From the NCBI GenBank assembly GCA_019419455.1, contig DXZW01000048.1, forward strand, positions 78,455-142,454: a stretch of 64,000 nt of DNA. The letters run 5' to 3'. Numbering within the stretch: the first letter of the stretch is position 1; each line of letters opens with the position of its first letter. This DNA is from Collinsella sp. Lineage in GTDB: Bacteria; Actinomycetota; Coriobacteriia; Coriobacteriales; Coriobacteriaceae. Shown in pieces: positions 1-7,968 of the stretch. A model generated the notes under the pieces. That model was given only the letters and a program-made list of their open reading frames with translations. It was not told the DNA's origin and searched no databases. A program made the translations under genes and the position numbers.

Positions 1-1174
1 CGCCGGTGACATACATCATGGTCGCATCGCTGTTGAGATAACGCAGACCGTCGAGCTTGCCGGCAAGGCGGTTGTAAAAAACCGAGGCCACGTGCGCACG
101 TTGATCGGCGTTGAGGCCCTCGCGCTCAACAATAGAGGCCAAGTTGACGATGTCGTAGTCGGACATCTCCACACCGTAGCGTTCCATGATCTTCGCCTCG
201 CAGCTGGCAAAGTCAAGCGACTTGTACTCGGTCTTAAACTGATCGAGCATGGCGCGAATCACATCATCGGCCGTCGGCGAATCGCCCAGCGAATAGGTCT
301 TGGGGAACAAGAAGCCCTCGAGCGAATCATTGGCCGCGCCCCTAAGGAAGCTATAGTCGTCCACGTAGTTGGAGGCCTTGGCCTGGTTGAGGAAGTCTTC
401 CTTAGAGATGCTATTGTAGGCCTGGGCCACACGGTCGGCGACTTGATCGACCGTCAAGCCCTCGGGAATCGTCAGCGCATTGGAGCCAGCGTTGGGGCCT
501 TCCATGAGTTGCTGAACCACCTTAGTCGCGTCCATGAGCGTGGTGAACGAATAAGTACCAGGCTTGAGCGACATATCGGCGTTGAGCTTTTTCACCGCCG
601 CATAGTAATCCTTGGGATTTTCGACGATATGGTTCTCAGAGAGAATCGAGGCGATCGTATCGCCCGAAGCACCGTCAGGAATGGTCACCTTAGCCTGCTG
701 ACCAGCCGTGACATTCGAATCCTCACCGACAAAGAAGCCCTTGACGGCCGGCACGACAAAGAAAACGATCGCGACAAGCGCTAGCACGGCGACGACGACG
801 CCGATAATCATAGGCACCGGGGAGCTTTTCTTTTGGGCACCGCGACGAGCATGCGTGTTGTAGCTCGATCGCGTGGCCGGAGCAACGCCGTGCGAACCGC
901 GAGCGTGATGCGAATGCGATTGGGGGGCCTGTGCTCGCTGGGTAGGTGCCTGCTGCTTAAAGCGGGTACCGCCTGCAGGCTGGGCCGTACGAGCAGTGGG
1001 CTGTCGAACCGTCCGCTGAGCAGGTTGAGCCAAACGAGAGGAGGACTGCACCGGGCGCGCGGCAGGCTGAGCTGCGCGCTGCGTCGGCTGTGCCGGACGC
1101 TGGCCAGGCTGGGCAGGGCGCGGCACAGGCTGACGTGTACGAATCGGCTGGCGCGGATCGGAAGCGCTAGGCAT
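1..1174 (-). CDS. mltG: Endolytic transglycosylase MltG (YceG-like), 3' end outside window
   Basis: Membrane-bound lytic transglycosylase that cuts nascent peptidoglycan strands and sets glycan length. The 391 visible residues show a cytoplasmic Gln/Pro/Ala-rich tail (about 1-115), one membrane helix (about 119-144), then the extracellular YceG region with NLASIVEREG carrying the expected catalytic Glu, followed by ASVFYNRL. The C-terminus lies beyond base 1. The ATG overlaps the ruvX stop by 8 bases, so translation is probably coupled. The alaS-ruvX-mltG order is common in Gram-positive genomes. The long low-complexity tail is the only odd part. The identification is firm. Confidence 0.93.
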   Translation of the reverse strand, partial: MPSASDPRQPIRTRQPVPRPAQPGQRPAQPTQRAAQPAARPVQSSSRLAQPAQRTVRQPTARTAQPAGGTRFKQQAPTQRAQAPQSHSHHARGSHGVAPATRSSYNTHARRGAQKKSSPVPMIIGVVVAVLALVAIVFFVVPAVKGFFVGEDSNVTAGQQAKVTIPDGASGDTIASILSENHIVENPKDYYAAVKKLNADMSLKPGTYSFTTLMDATKVVQQLMEGPNAGSNALTIPEGLTVDQVADRVAQAYNSISKEDFLNQAKASNYVDDYSFLRGAANDSLEGFLFPKTYSLGDSPTADDVIRAMLDQFKTEYKSLDFASCEAKIMERYGVEMSDYDIVNLASIVEREGLNADQRAHVASVFYNRLAGKLDGLRYLNSDATMMYVTG

Positions 1175-1595
1175 GCGAGACCTCCTCGTTTTTACGATCA
1201 AGCCACGTCTGCAAAAACAGGCTGGCGGCAATCATGTCAATCTTGCCCCTCATCTGCTTTTCGTTGAGGCCCTGCTCGCGCAGGATACGCTTGGCCTCTT
1301 GCGAGGACAGGCGCTCGTCCTCAAACTCCAACGGAAGATCGAGCTCGTCGGCAATCTTTTGCGCAACAGCGGCAACACGCTCGGCCTGGGGACCGGGCTC
1401 ACCGGCCATGGTCAGGGGACGCCCACTTACCAGGATATCGGGCTCATAGTCCTCGACCAGATAGCGGAACGTCTTGGCCATACCGGTGACCTCTGCAGCC
1501 GGGAGCACCTTGACAGGCATCGCCATCTTGCCATCACGGCTCGAGACGGCGATGCCGATCCTGGTCTCCCCTATGTCCAGCGCAAGCGCGACCAC
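1167..1595 (-). CDS. ruvX: RuvX/YqgF family pre-16S rRNA nuclease
   Basis: A 142-residue RNase H-fold protein of the YqgF family. In E. coli it matures the 5' end of 16S rRNA; it is also annotated as a putative Holliday junction resolvase. The family signature ALDIGETRIGIAVS sits at the N-terminus with its metal-binding Asp; VSGRPLTMAGEPG and EFEDERLSSQEA, carrying the second acidic site, follow. Length is normal. It starts 17 bases after the alaS stop and overlaps mltG, so the three genes probably form one transcript. The cellular role (rRNA nuclease or resolvase) cannot be settled from sequence. Confidence 0.93.
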   Translation of the reverse strand: MVALALDIGETRIGIAVSSRDGKMAMPVKVLPAAEVTGMAKTFRYLVEDYEPDILVSGRPLTMAGEPGPQAERVAAVAQKIADELDLPLEFEDERLSSQEAKRILREQGLNEKQMRGKIDMIAASLFLQTWLDRKNEEVSHA

Positions 1596-1612
1596 AGCGA
1601 CTACCTAGATTC

Positions 1613-4270
1613 TTAGGCGCCGAGCGCGGTCTTAGCGGCCGCGAGGGCATCGGCGATGCCGGCGGCATTCTTGCCACCGGCCTGGGCCATGTTGGGACGG
1701 CCGCCACCGCGACCGTCGACCAGGCCCGCGATCTGCTTGATCACGTTACCGGCGTGGAAACCGGCCTTGACGGCGTCATCGGAGCCGGCGGCGAGCAGGG
1801 CCGGGGTGCCCTTCTCGGTCACGCTGGCGACGACGCAGGCGACAGGACCGGCGACCTTCTGGTGCACGGTATCCCAGACGTTGCGCAGGTCGGCAGCCTC
1901 AAGGCCCTGGAGCTCAGCGACGACGAGCTTGTAGCCATCGAGCTCAACGGCGCCCTCGATGGCGCTGGAGATAGCGTCGGAGGAGCCACCGGTCAGCGCC
2001 TTCTTGAGCTTGTTGGAAGTCTCGCGCAGCTCGGCCTGCAGGTTCTCCACGCGGGCGGGAACCTCATCCACGCGGCACTTGAGCGCAGCAGCGGCGGCGT
2101 CGACGAGCGCCAGACGGTCGGCCATGTAGTCGAGAGCACCCTTAGAGGTCACGGCCTCAATACGGCGGACGTTGGAGCCCGTAGAGGACTCGGAAATGAT
2201 CTTGAACAGGCCGATCTCGGCGGTGTTGGCAGCGTGCGTGCCACCGCAGAGTTCGCGGGAGAACGGCTGGTCCTCGGCGCCCACGGAGACAACGCGGACG
2301 ACGTCGCCATACTTCTCACCAAACAGGGCGACAGCACCGGCGGACTTGGCCTCGTCAATGCCCATGACGCGGGTCAAGACCGGCTTGGAGGCGAAGATCT
2401 GCTGGTTGACCAGGTCCTCGACAGCCTTGAGCTGCTCGGAGGACAGGGCCTCGAAGTGCGTGAAGTCAAAGCGCAGGTGCTCAGGCGTCACCAGCGAGCC
2501 GGCCTGGGAGACATGCTCGCCCAGGACCTGCTTAAGCGCGGCGTCGAGCAGGTGCGTGGCGGTGTGGTTGCGGCGCAGGAAGCCACGGCGCTCGGCGTCA
2601 AGCGTGGCGGTCACAGCGGCACCGACAGTCAGCGTGCCATCGACAACGTGCGCGACGTGGGCATACAGACCGTTGTGGTTCTTGGTGTCGGCAACGGTCA
2701 GAACAACGCCCTCGGCGGAAAGCTTGCCGGCATCGCCTTGCTGGCCACCCATCTCGGCATAGAACGGGGTGCGGTCGAGAACGACCTCGACGTCCTCGCC
2801 GGCGGCAGCGGACTCGACGGACTCGCCGTTGCGCACGATGGCAACAACCTTGGCGCCTACGATCACATCGTTGTCATAGCCGTCGAACTCGGTCGCGGCA
2901 ACCTTGTCGGAAAGCTCGACCCACACGTCATTGAAGCTGCCCCAGGCATCGCCCTTAGCGTTGGCGCGAGCGCGGGCCTTCTGGTCCTCCATGCAGGCGG
3001 TGAAACCGTCCATGTCGACGTCGTGGCCAGCAGCGCCGGCAATCTCGACGGTCAGGTCGATGGGGAAACCAAAGGTGTCGTGCAGCTTAAAGGCAACGTC
3101 GCCCGGAAGGACAGCGCCGTCGGCGAGCGCGGCCAGGGCCTCGTCAAGGTAAATGCGGCCGTTGTCGAGCGTCGTTGAGAAACGCTCCTCCTCGGAGGCG
3201 ACGATGCCCTTAACGAGCGCGACGTTCTTGAGCAGCTCGGGATAAGCCTCGCCCATCTGAGCGTTGACCTCGTCGATGAACTTGGTCAGGAAGGCGCCCT
3301 CGATGCCCAGCAGACGACCGTGGAACACGGCACGGCGGAGCAGGCGGCGAAGGACGTACTCGCGACCCTCGTTGCCGGGCAGGATGCCGTCGGAGATCAT
3401 AAAGTCGACGGCACGGGAGTGGTCGGCGATGATGCGCAGGGAGCGGCTAGCACCGGAGTAATCGTCGGCGTCATAGGTCTTGCCGCTGATCTTCTCGCCC
3501 AGCTTGATGAGGTGCTGCATCAGATCGCCGTCGTAGTTAGCGGTCTTGTGCTGCATGATGGCGGCCATGCGCTCCAGACCCATGCCCGTATCGAGGTTGC
3601 GGTGCGGCAGCTCCGGCATGGAGCCATCCTCCTGGCGGTCGTACTGGGTAAAGACGAGATTCCAGAACTCCAGGAAGCGGTCGCAGTCGCAGCCGGGCTT
3701 GCAGTCGGGGCTGCCGCAGCCGACCTCCTCGCCCATGTCAAAGTAGATCTCGGAGCACGGACCGCAGGGGCCGGTGGGGCCAGCGGCCCAGAAGTTGTCG
3801 TCCTCGCCCAGGCGGGAGATGTGATCCTCGGCAACGCCCAGGGAGCGCCACACGTCATGGGTCTCGTCGTCCTCGGTAAAGACGGTGAAGTACAGGCGAT
3901 CGAGCGGCAGCTTGAATTCCTTGGTAATGAGCTCAAAGGCCCAAGCGCAGGCCTGCTGCTTGGAGACGCCGCCAAAGGAGAAGTCGCCGAGCATCTCGAA
4001 GAAGGACAGGTGACGGCCGTCTTCGCCGATGCAATCGATGTCGTTGGTGCGGACGCACTTCTGGCAGGAGATCGCGCCGATCTCCTTCATGGTCTTCTTG
4101 CCCTGGTAGTACTCCTTAAACTGGTTCATACCGGCGTTGGCAAGCAGCAGCGAAGGGTCGTCGGGGACGAGGGACGAAGAAGGATAGAGCTTAAGACCGC
4201 GCTCCTCAAAGAAGTTGAGGAACTTAGAGCGGATCTCGGCCGTAGTCATTGACGGGTAGTCAGCACTCAT
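1613..4270 (-). CDS. alaS: Alanyl-tRNA synthetase
   Basis: Charges tRNA-Ala and edits mischarged tRNA. The 885-residue protein has the full class II architecture: aminoacylation domain at the N-terminus with the Cys-rich GCGSPDCKPGCDCDR insert, the editing domain with HTATHLLDAAL and CGGTHAANTAE metal ligands, and a C-terminal C-Ala domain ending in GGGRPNMAQAGGK. I chose the ATG that gives MSADYPSMTT because GAGGAG sits about 7 bases upstream; a longer reading frame upstream has no ribosome site. A good promoter lies at 4317-4344. No T-box was found in this leader. Confidence 0.97.
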   Translation of the reverse strand: MSADYPSMTTAEIRSKFLNFFEERGLKLYPSSSLVPDDPSLLLANAGMNQFKEYYQGKKTMKEIGAISCQKCVRTNDIDCIGEDGRHLSFFEMLGDFSFGGVSKQQACAWAFELITKEFKLPLDRLYFTVFTEDDETHDVWRSLGVAEDHISRLGEDDNFWAAGPTGPCGPCSEIYFDMGEEVGCGSPDCKPGCDCDRFLEFWNLVFTQYDRQEDGSMPELPHRNLDTGMGLERMAAIMQHKTANYDGDLMQHLIKLGEKISGKTYDADDYSGASRSLRIIADHSRAVDFMISDGILPGNEGREYVLRRLLRRAVFHGRLLGIEGAFLTKFIDEVNAQMGEAYPELLKNVALVKGIVASEEERFSTTLDNGRIYLDEALAALADGAVLPGDVAFKLHDTFGFPIDLTVEIAGAAGHDVDMDGFTACMEDQKARARANAKGDAWGSFNDVWVELSDKVAATEFDGYDNDVIVGAKVVAIVRNGESVESAAAGEDVEVVLDRTPFYAEMGGQQGDAGKLSAEGVVLTVADTKNHNGLYAHVAHVVDGTLTVGAAVTATLDAERRGFLRRNHTATHLLDAALKQVLGEHVSQAGSLVTPEHLRFDFTHFEALSSEQLKAVEDLVNQQIFASKPVLTRVMGIDEAKSAGAVALFGEKYGDVVRVVSVGAEDQPFSRELCGGTHAANTAEIGLFKIISESSTGSNVRRIEAVTSKGALDYMADRLALVDAAAAALKCRVDEVPARVENLQAELRETSNKLKKALTGGSSDAISSAIEGAVELDGYKLVVAELQGLEAADLRNVWDTVHQKVAGPVACVVASVTEKGTPALLAAGSDDAVKAGFHAGNVIKQIAGLVDGRGGGRPNMAQAGGKNAAGIADALAAAKTALGA

Positions 4271-4316
4271 AGAGGGAATCTCCTCGGTTTCACATCGAAA
4301 CAGTTCAGACGTAACG

Positions 4317-4344
4317 ATATTACCATCCCACCGTGCCTGTGCAA
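4317..4344 (-). promoter_or_regulatory. Probable sigma-A promoter of alaS
   Basis: On the minus strand TTGCAC (4344-4339) is separated by 16 bases from TAATAT (4322-4317), about 45 bases upstream of the alaS ATG. The -35 box overlaps the T-run of the hairpin at 4343-4371, so anything transcribed from further right should end before this promoter starts alaS. Confidence 0.6.
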
Positions 4345-4371
4345 AAAAGAGGGCCGCCAAACAGCGACCCT
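4343..4371 (-). terminator. Intrinsic terminator upstream of alaS
   Basis: Read on the minus strand, AGGGTCGC pairs with GCGGCCCT (one G-U) around a 6-base loop and is followed by C and six T. No minus-strand gene lies between it and 4711, so it either insulates alaS from antisense readthrough or ends a small unannotated transcript. Confidence 0.55.
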
Positions 4372-4409
4372 ACAGCGAAAGTGCACGTTATTTAGTACTG
4401 TGCGATCCT

Positions 4410-4438
4410 TTGAAAAAGGGCTGCTGTAGAATTACATA
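4410..4438 (+). promoter_or_regulatory. Candidate promoter of the small membrane gene
   Basis: TTGAAA (4410-4415) and TACATA (4433-4438) are separated by 17 bases and lie just upstream of the ribosome binding site at 4451-4458. The -10 match is fair, not perfect. Confidence 0.4.
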
Positions 4439-4464
4439 TAAGAGTCACCCGGAAGGAGCGATCG

Positions 4465-4704
4465 ATGAAAAGCAAACGATTTTTCCTCAATGCACTTCTG
4501 TTAGCGGCACTTTTAACGCTTTTGGCTTTCACCTGCTGGTACGCAAACCAACCAGCATTTGGCTACGTGTTGTATGCAGTAATGTCCGGCGATAAGGCTT
4601 ATTACACTCTACGTGCAATTGACATTCTCTTTTTCTATGTTGCCGGCCCCTTATCAATCGCTCTGCTCGCGTTTCTTGTCATTTACAACTTCAAGAAACG
4701 TTAA
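4465..4704 (+). CDS. Small two-helix membrane protein, function unknown
   Basis: A 79-residue protein I do not recognise. It has a basic start (MKSKR), a first hydrophobic helix at about residues 7-27, a polar middle, and a second helix at about 52-74 ending in a Lys/Arg cap (NFKKR), which suggests two membrane passes with both ends inside. GGAAGGAG six bases before the ATG is an excellent ribosome site, and a candidate promoter lies further upstream, which is why I call it real. It is the only plus-strand gene in the first 17 kb, sitting between alaS and an AI-2E transporter gene with which it converges (6-base gap). Codons are more AT-rich than in its neighbours. Confidence 0.7.
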   Translation: MKSKRFFLNALLLAALLTLLAFTCWYANQPAFGYVLYAVMSGDKAYYTLRAIDILFFYVAGPLSIALLAFLVIYNFKKR

Positions 4705-4710
4705 TAGGAC

Positions 4711-6123
4711 CTATTTAGAATCCGAGTCGTCCATGGAGCCGTCGATGCCGGTTTTGGTATCGTCGTCCGTGTTGGAGTCATCGTCCTTGGCAAAGGGGTT
4801 CTTGAAGAAGCCCGTGGCATCGGGCTGCAGGCCAGAGAGCTTAATCCAGGGATTATCAAGCTCGGGCTTGGGCATGGCCTTGGCCTCGGGCGCAGTCTCG
4901 TTGCCGATGAGCTCGGACTCGTAAATGAAGGTGTCATCGCCGAGCGCATCGTAGGCGGCGACCGGGTTGCCATCGGCATCGCGGTACGGCGTGCCCTTAA
5001 ACACGGCGCCGCCATAAGCCACAAGCTGGCGGCCGGTCTCATTCTCGAAGTAGTACACGAAGATACCCTTGAGGGCCGCACACAGCGGGATGGCAATAAT
5101 CATGCCGATGGGGCCCATAAGTGCCGAGCCAATAACGAGCGCCGTGAGGCTCATGATGGGATGCACCTGAACCGAGCTCTGCATGACCTTGGGCGAAATC
5201 ACGTTATCGGTAACGTTTTGCGCGACCATCGTCACGACGAGCGTCCACAACGCCAACATGGGGCTGAACATGAAACCGAGCACCGTGGCGATTGCTGCGC
5301 TCACCCAGGGACCGACGACCGGAACCAAATGCATGATGCCGGTAAAGATAGCCATGAGCGCCGCATACGGATGGCCGATGATAATAAAACCGATAAAAGC
5401 GAGGAAACCACCGCAGATGGACGTCACGACCATACCGCGCATGTAGCCGCCGACAGAGCGAGAAAGGATGGCGACCATAAAGCGGTACGAGGTCTCCTTC
5501 TCCTGACCGATGATGGTGCAAATCTCGTGGTGCATGCGAGGGTAGTCGCAGGCCATCCAGTACGCAAGCACCAGACCAAGGAAGAGCACGAACAACTGCG
5601 AGGCCGTATTGGTGATGAGCGGGAACACACCGCGGCCAAGCTCGGCAGCGATCTGAGACACGTACTTCGATGCCACGGTAACAAGCGACGAAAGATTATC
5701 GTCCAGATACTCCTTGAGCGGCGTGTTGTTAAGCGTCTTGGCATGCGAGATCATCTCGTTGAGGTCGCCACCCGCAACACGAAGCTGCTCAGGCAGGCGG
5801 CTCAGGACTTCCATGATCTGACCAAAGAGAATCGGCGACAAGATACAAACGACACCGACGAGCACGGCAACAACAACAATTAGCGCGATAAGCGAACCGA
5901 TGCCGCGATTCACGCCATGGTGCTCGAGCCAGTTGGTGATCGGGGACATCACAAAAGCAATGATGGAGCCGACGGCAAGAAACTCAATAACCGGTGCCAG
6001 GATGCCCATAAGGTTAAAGATGACAGCGGCGATGACAATGCAGCCGACAACAGCCCAAATGCGAAGCGTCAGAATGCGGGTGTCGCGCAGCACGCGATCG
6101 ATTTGTTGGGGGTGCTCACTCAT
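4711..6123 (-). CDS. AI-2E family transporter
   Basis: A 470-residue polytopic membrane protein of the AI-2E/PerM family, members of which are exporters or Na+/H+ antiporters; the substrate here is unknown. It has about eight hydrophobic segments, an N-terminal pair at about 22-70, a large soluble loop (about 85-165), and the typical C-terminal block with MHLVPVVGPWVSAA and GPIGMIIAIPLCAALKG. The last 90 residues are hydrophilic and strongly acidic. Its ATG overlaps the sigma factor stop by four bases (ATGA), so it is probably co-translated with the stress sigma factor and may be part of that response. Confidence 0.88.
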   Translation of the reverse strand: MSEHPQQIDRVLRDTRILTLRIWAVVGCIVIAAVIFNLMGILAPVIEFLAVGSIIAFVMSPITNWLEHHGVNRGIGSLIALIVVVAVLVGVVCILSPILFGQIMEVLSRLPEQLRVAGGDLNEMISHAKTLNNTPLKEYLDDNLSSLVTVASKYVSQIAAELGRGVFPLITNTASQLFVLFLGLVLAYWMACDYPRMHHEICTIIGQEKETSYRFMVAILSRSVGGYMRGMVVTSICGGFLAFIGFIIIGHPYAALMAIFTGIMHLVPVVGPWVSAAIATVLGFMFSPMLALWTLVVTMVAQNVTDNVISPKVMQSSVQVHPIMSLTALVIGSALMGPIGMIIAIPLCAALKGIFVYYFENETGRQLVAYGGAVFKGTPYRDADGNPVAAYDALGDDTFIYESELIGNETAPEAKAMPKPELDNPWIKLSGLQPDATGFFKNPFAKDDDSNTDDDTKTGIDGSMDDSDSK

Positions 6124-6911
6124 GAACGAATCATCACTCCGTCGGGGTCGATCTTGTCCTGAATCTTCTTAAGCGTGCGGCGCAGCAGGCGCGAGACCTG
6201 CACCTGCGAGATGCCAAGCTTCTTGGCAATCTCGATCTGGGTCATGCCCTTAACGAAGCGCAGCTCGATAACCTCGCGCTCGCGCGGCGAGAAATCGCGG
6301 ATGGCTTCCTCGATTACCAGGCGGTCATCGGTAAAGTCGAGCTCGTTGTCGTCGTCGGCATAGCGATCGAGAATCGAAGGCGCATCATCGGAATCGGACG
6401 CACCGGGGGCCTCGATGGGCACCGAGGTGTAGGCCGAGGACGACTCCATGGCTTCGAGCACCTCGTCGACGGTCACGTCCAGGTATTCGGCGATTTCCTC
6501 AACCTTGGGCGAACGCTGCAGCTCGTTGGTGAGCTTATCGGTAGCCTGGTTGACCTTGGCCGAGAGCTCCTGCAAACGACGGGGCACGCGCACGCTCCAG
6601 CCCTTGTCGCGGAAGTGGCGCTTAATCTCGCCCAAGATGGTGGGCGTGGCAAACGTCGTGAACTCGAGTCCGCGCTCAGGATCAAAGCGATCGATAGCCT
6701 TGAGCAAGCCCAAGTACCCGACCTGCAAAAGGTCATCGAGCGGCTCGCCGCGGTTCTTAAATTTGTTGGCAAGAAACCTTACCAGGTTCATATGGGACAT
6801 GACGAGCTGCTCGCGAGCATCCGGATCGCCGGTCTCCTTATAACGACGAAACAGCTCGCGGGTTTTCTCCTTGTCCCAAGCGGTCTTGCCGCTCCGGGAA
6901 CGTTCGGTCAT
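6120..6911 (-). CDS. Alternative sigma factor, SigB/SigF/SigG type
   Basis: A 263-residue group 3 sigma factor. It has region 2 (NLVRFLANKFKNRGEPLDDLLQVGYLGLLKAI, then the DNA-melting stretch FTTFATPTILGEIKRHFRDK), region 3 (VPRRLQELSAKVNQ) and a region 4 helix-turn-helix (MTQIEIAKKLGISQVQVSRLL). Sequence and size match the stress or sporulation SigB/SigF group; with a YtxG-like DUF948 gene in the same cluster, a general stress role is the better guess. It follows the anti-sigma-like gene by one base and overlaps the AI-2E gene. No RsbV-type antagonist is visible nearby. Confidence 0.9.
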   Translation of the reverse strand: MTERSRSGKTAWDKEKTRELFRRYKETGDPDAREQLVMSHMNLVRFLANKFKNRGEPLDDLLQVGYLGLLKAIDRFDPERGLEFTTFATPTILGEIKRHFRDKGWSVRVPRRLQELSAKVNQATDKLTNELQRSPKVEEIAEYLDVTVDEVLEAMESSSAYTSVPIEAPGASDSDDAPSILDRYADDDNELDFTDDRLVIEEAIRDFSPREREVIELRFVKGMTQIEIAKKLGISQVQVSRLLRRTLKKIQDKIDPDGVMIRS

Positions 6912-6912
6912 A

Positions 6913-7290
6913 TTAGATATCCGCCTTGAGGTCGAGGGAAAGCGTTAGGGGCGCCGCAGTCTTTTCGTAGGAATCGCACACGCTTGCAAGAATGAGCTCG
7001 GCATACACAGCAGCCTGGTCATCCTCGTCGACGGTGGCCTGTTCCCCAAAGGTAAAGGTCATGCCGACGTGAGATTCGTCCACATCGAAATTGATCGTGA
7101 TGTCGTCGCAGTCGACCGCGGTGCACCCAAAGATGAAGGCTTCCTCGGCAGCCATGCGGATATCCTCGATGCGATCGACGGACATAGAGCACAGGGCGCC
7201 GACGTTGGCGGCCGTCATGCGCACCAAGCGCGCGAGACGAGGATCACCGGCAACGCTCAGCGTGATGGGGCAGGTTGCTTCACTACTCAT
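6913..7290 (-). CDS. Anti-sigma-factor-like (RsbW/SpoIIAB fold) protein, degenerate ATP site
   Basis: A 125-residue protein placed directly before the sigma factor gene, as RsbW and SpoIIAB are. The stretch DRIEDIRMAAEEAFIFGC matches the helix that carries the N-box of these GHKL kinases, but the usual Asn is not there (EEAFIFG), and I see no glycine-rich G1/G2 ATP lid after it. It may therefore bind its partner without kinase activity. The start was set at MSSEATCPI because it overlaps the upstream stop (8 bases) and the longer frame has no support. Assignment rests on position, size and this helix; it is moderately sure. Confidence 0.65.
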   Translation of the reverse strand: MSSEATCPITLSVAGDPRLARLVRMTAANVGALCSMSVDRIEDIRMAAEEAFIFGCTAVDCDDITINFDVDESHVGMTFTFGEQATVDEDDQAAVYAELILASVCDSYEKTAAPLTLSLDLKADI

Positions 7291-7873
7291 CGAAGGACTC
7301 CTCGGAGGTCTCGGCAGGCGTATAGGTGTAATACTGAGCAGGCTTGGCTGCGGGCTCCTGAACATCATCGTCGTCAGCAGCGGCCTCGTCCCCGGCTTCG
7401 CCAATTAGGACGCGCTCAGTCGGCTGCTCGGCTTCGGCGGCAGCGGAAAGTTTGCGCTCGGCGTCGGCTGCGGGGGCTTTCACCTTATTAAAGAGCTTCT
7501 GAACGGCACCAGCCGCAGAATCAGTCACGCTCGATACGGCATTACTGGCCTCGGCCATGCTGCCCGTAACCTCGGAAATGTCGCGAACGACCGCCTCAAC
7601 CTCAACGAGGTTAGACGTCAGGGCGTCAACGGCAGTCTTGCTCGACTTGAGGAGCGGCTCCATCTGGGCAAGTGCCGGCGTAAGCTCGTCAACGGCGCCA
7701 TCGAGCTTTGCCACCACGGGCTGTGCCTCGGCGAGCGTATTATTGAGGTCGCTCACCGTCTTGTCGAGCGAGTCGACGACGGTGCGGGTCTTGCGCAGCG
7801 TGAGCGCGAGCTCGACAACAGCCCACACGCCGGCAACGGCGAGCACCAGCAGGGCGATTTGAATGGGACTCAT
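7283..7873 (-). CDS. DUF948 (YtxG-like) membrane-anchored protein
   Basis: A 196-residue protein with one N-terminal membrane helix (about 5-25), a heptad-rich region (about 30-110) predicted to be a coiled coil, and a Glu/Ala-rich tail. This is the DUF948 layout; in Bacillus the relative YtxG belongs to the general stress set. GGGAGG lies six bases before the ATG. It heads the DUF948, anti-sigma, sigma and AI-2E cluster, and its stop overlaps the anti-sigma start. Biochemical role unknown; it may sense or relay envelope stress. Confidence 0.8.
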   Translation of the reverse strand: MSPIQIALLVLAVAGVWAVVELALTLRKTRTVVDSLDKTVSDLNNTLAEAQPVVAKLDGAVDELTPALAQMEPLLKSSKTAVDALTSNLVEVEAVVRDISEVTGSMAEASNAVSSVTDSAAGAVQKLFNKVKAPAADAERKLSAAAEAEQPTERVLIGEAGDEAAADDDDVQEPAAKPAQYYTYTPAETSEESFDE

Positions 7874-7968
7874 ACAAGCCTCCCGAAGGAATCGAAATAC
7901 AGACGTTTTTCATGGTACCCCAAAGAAGGGCAAAGATACCCAAAGGGAATGTGCGAGGCGCCAATGGC

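Noticed and set aside
1754..3178. Long plus-strand frame opposite alaS
   Set aside because: Shadow of alaS, without recognisable domains.
4271..4464. T-box in the alaS leader
   Set aside because: No AGAGAG stem I motif, specifier loop or GGGTGG sequence; only a simple terminator and promoter are present.
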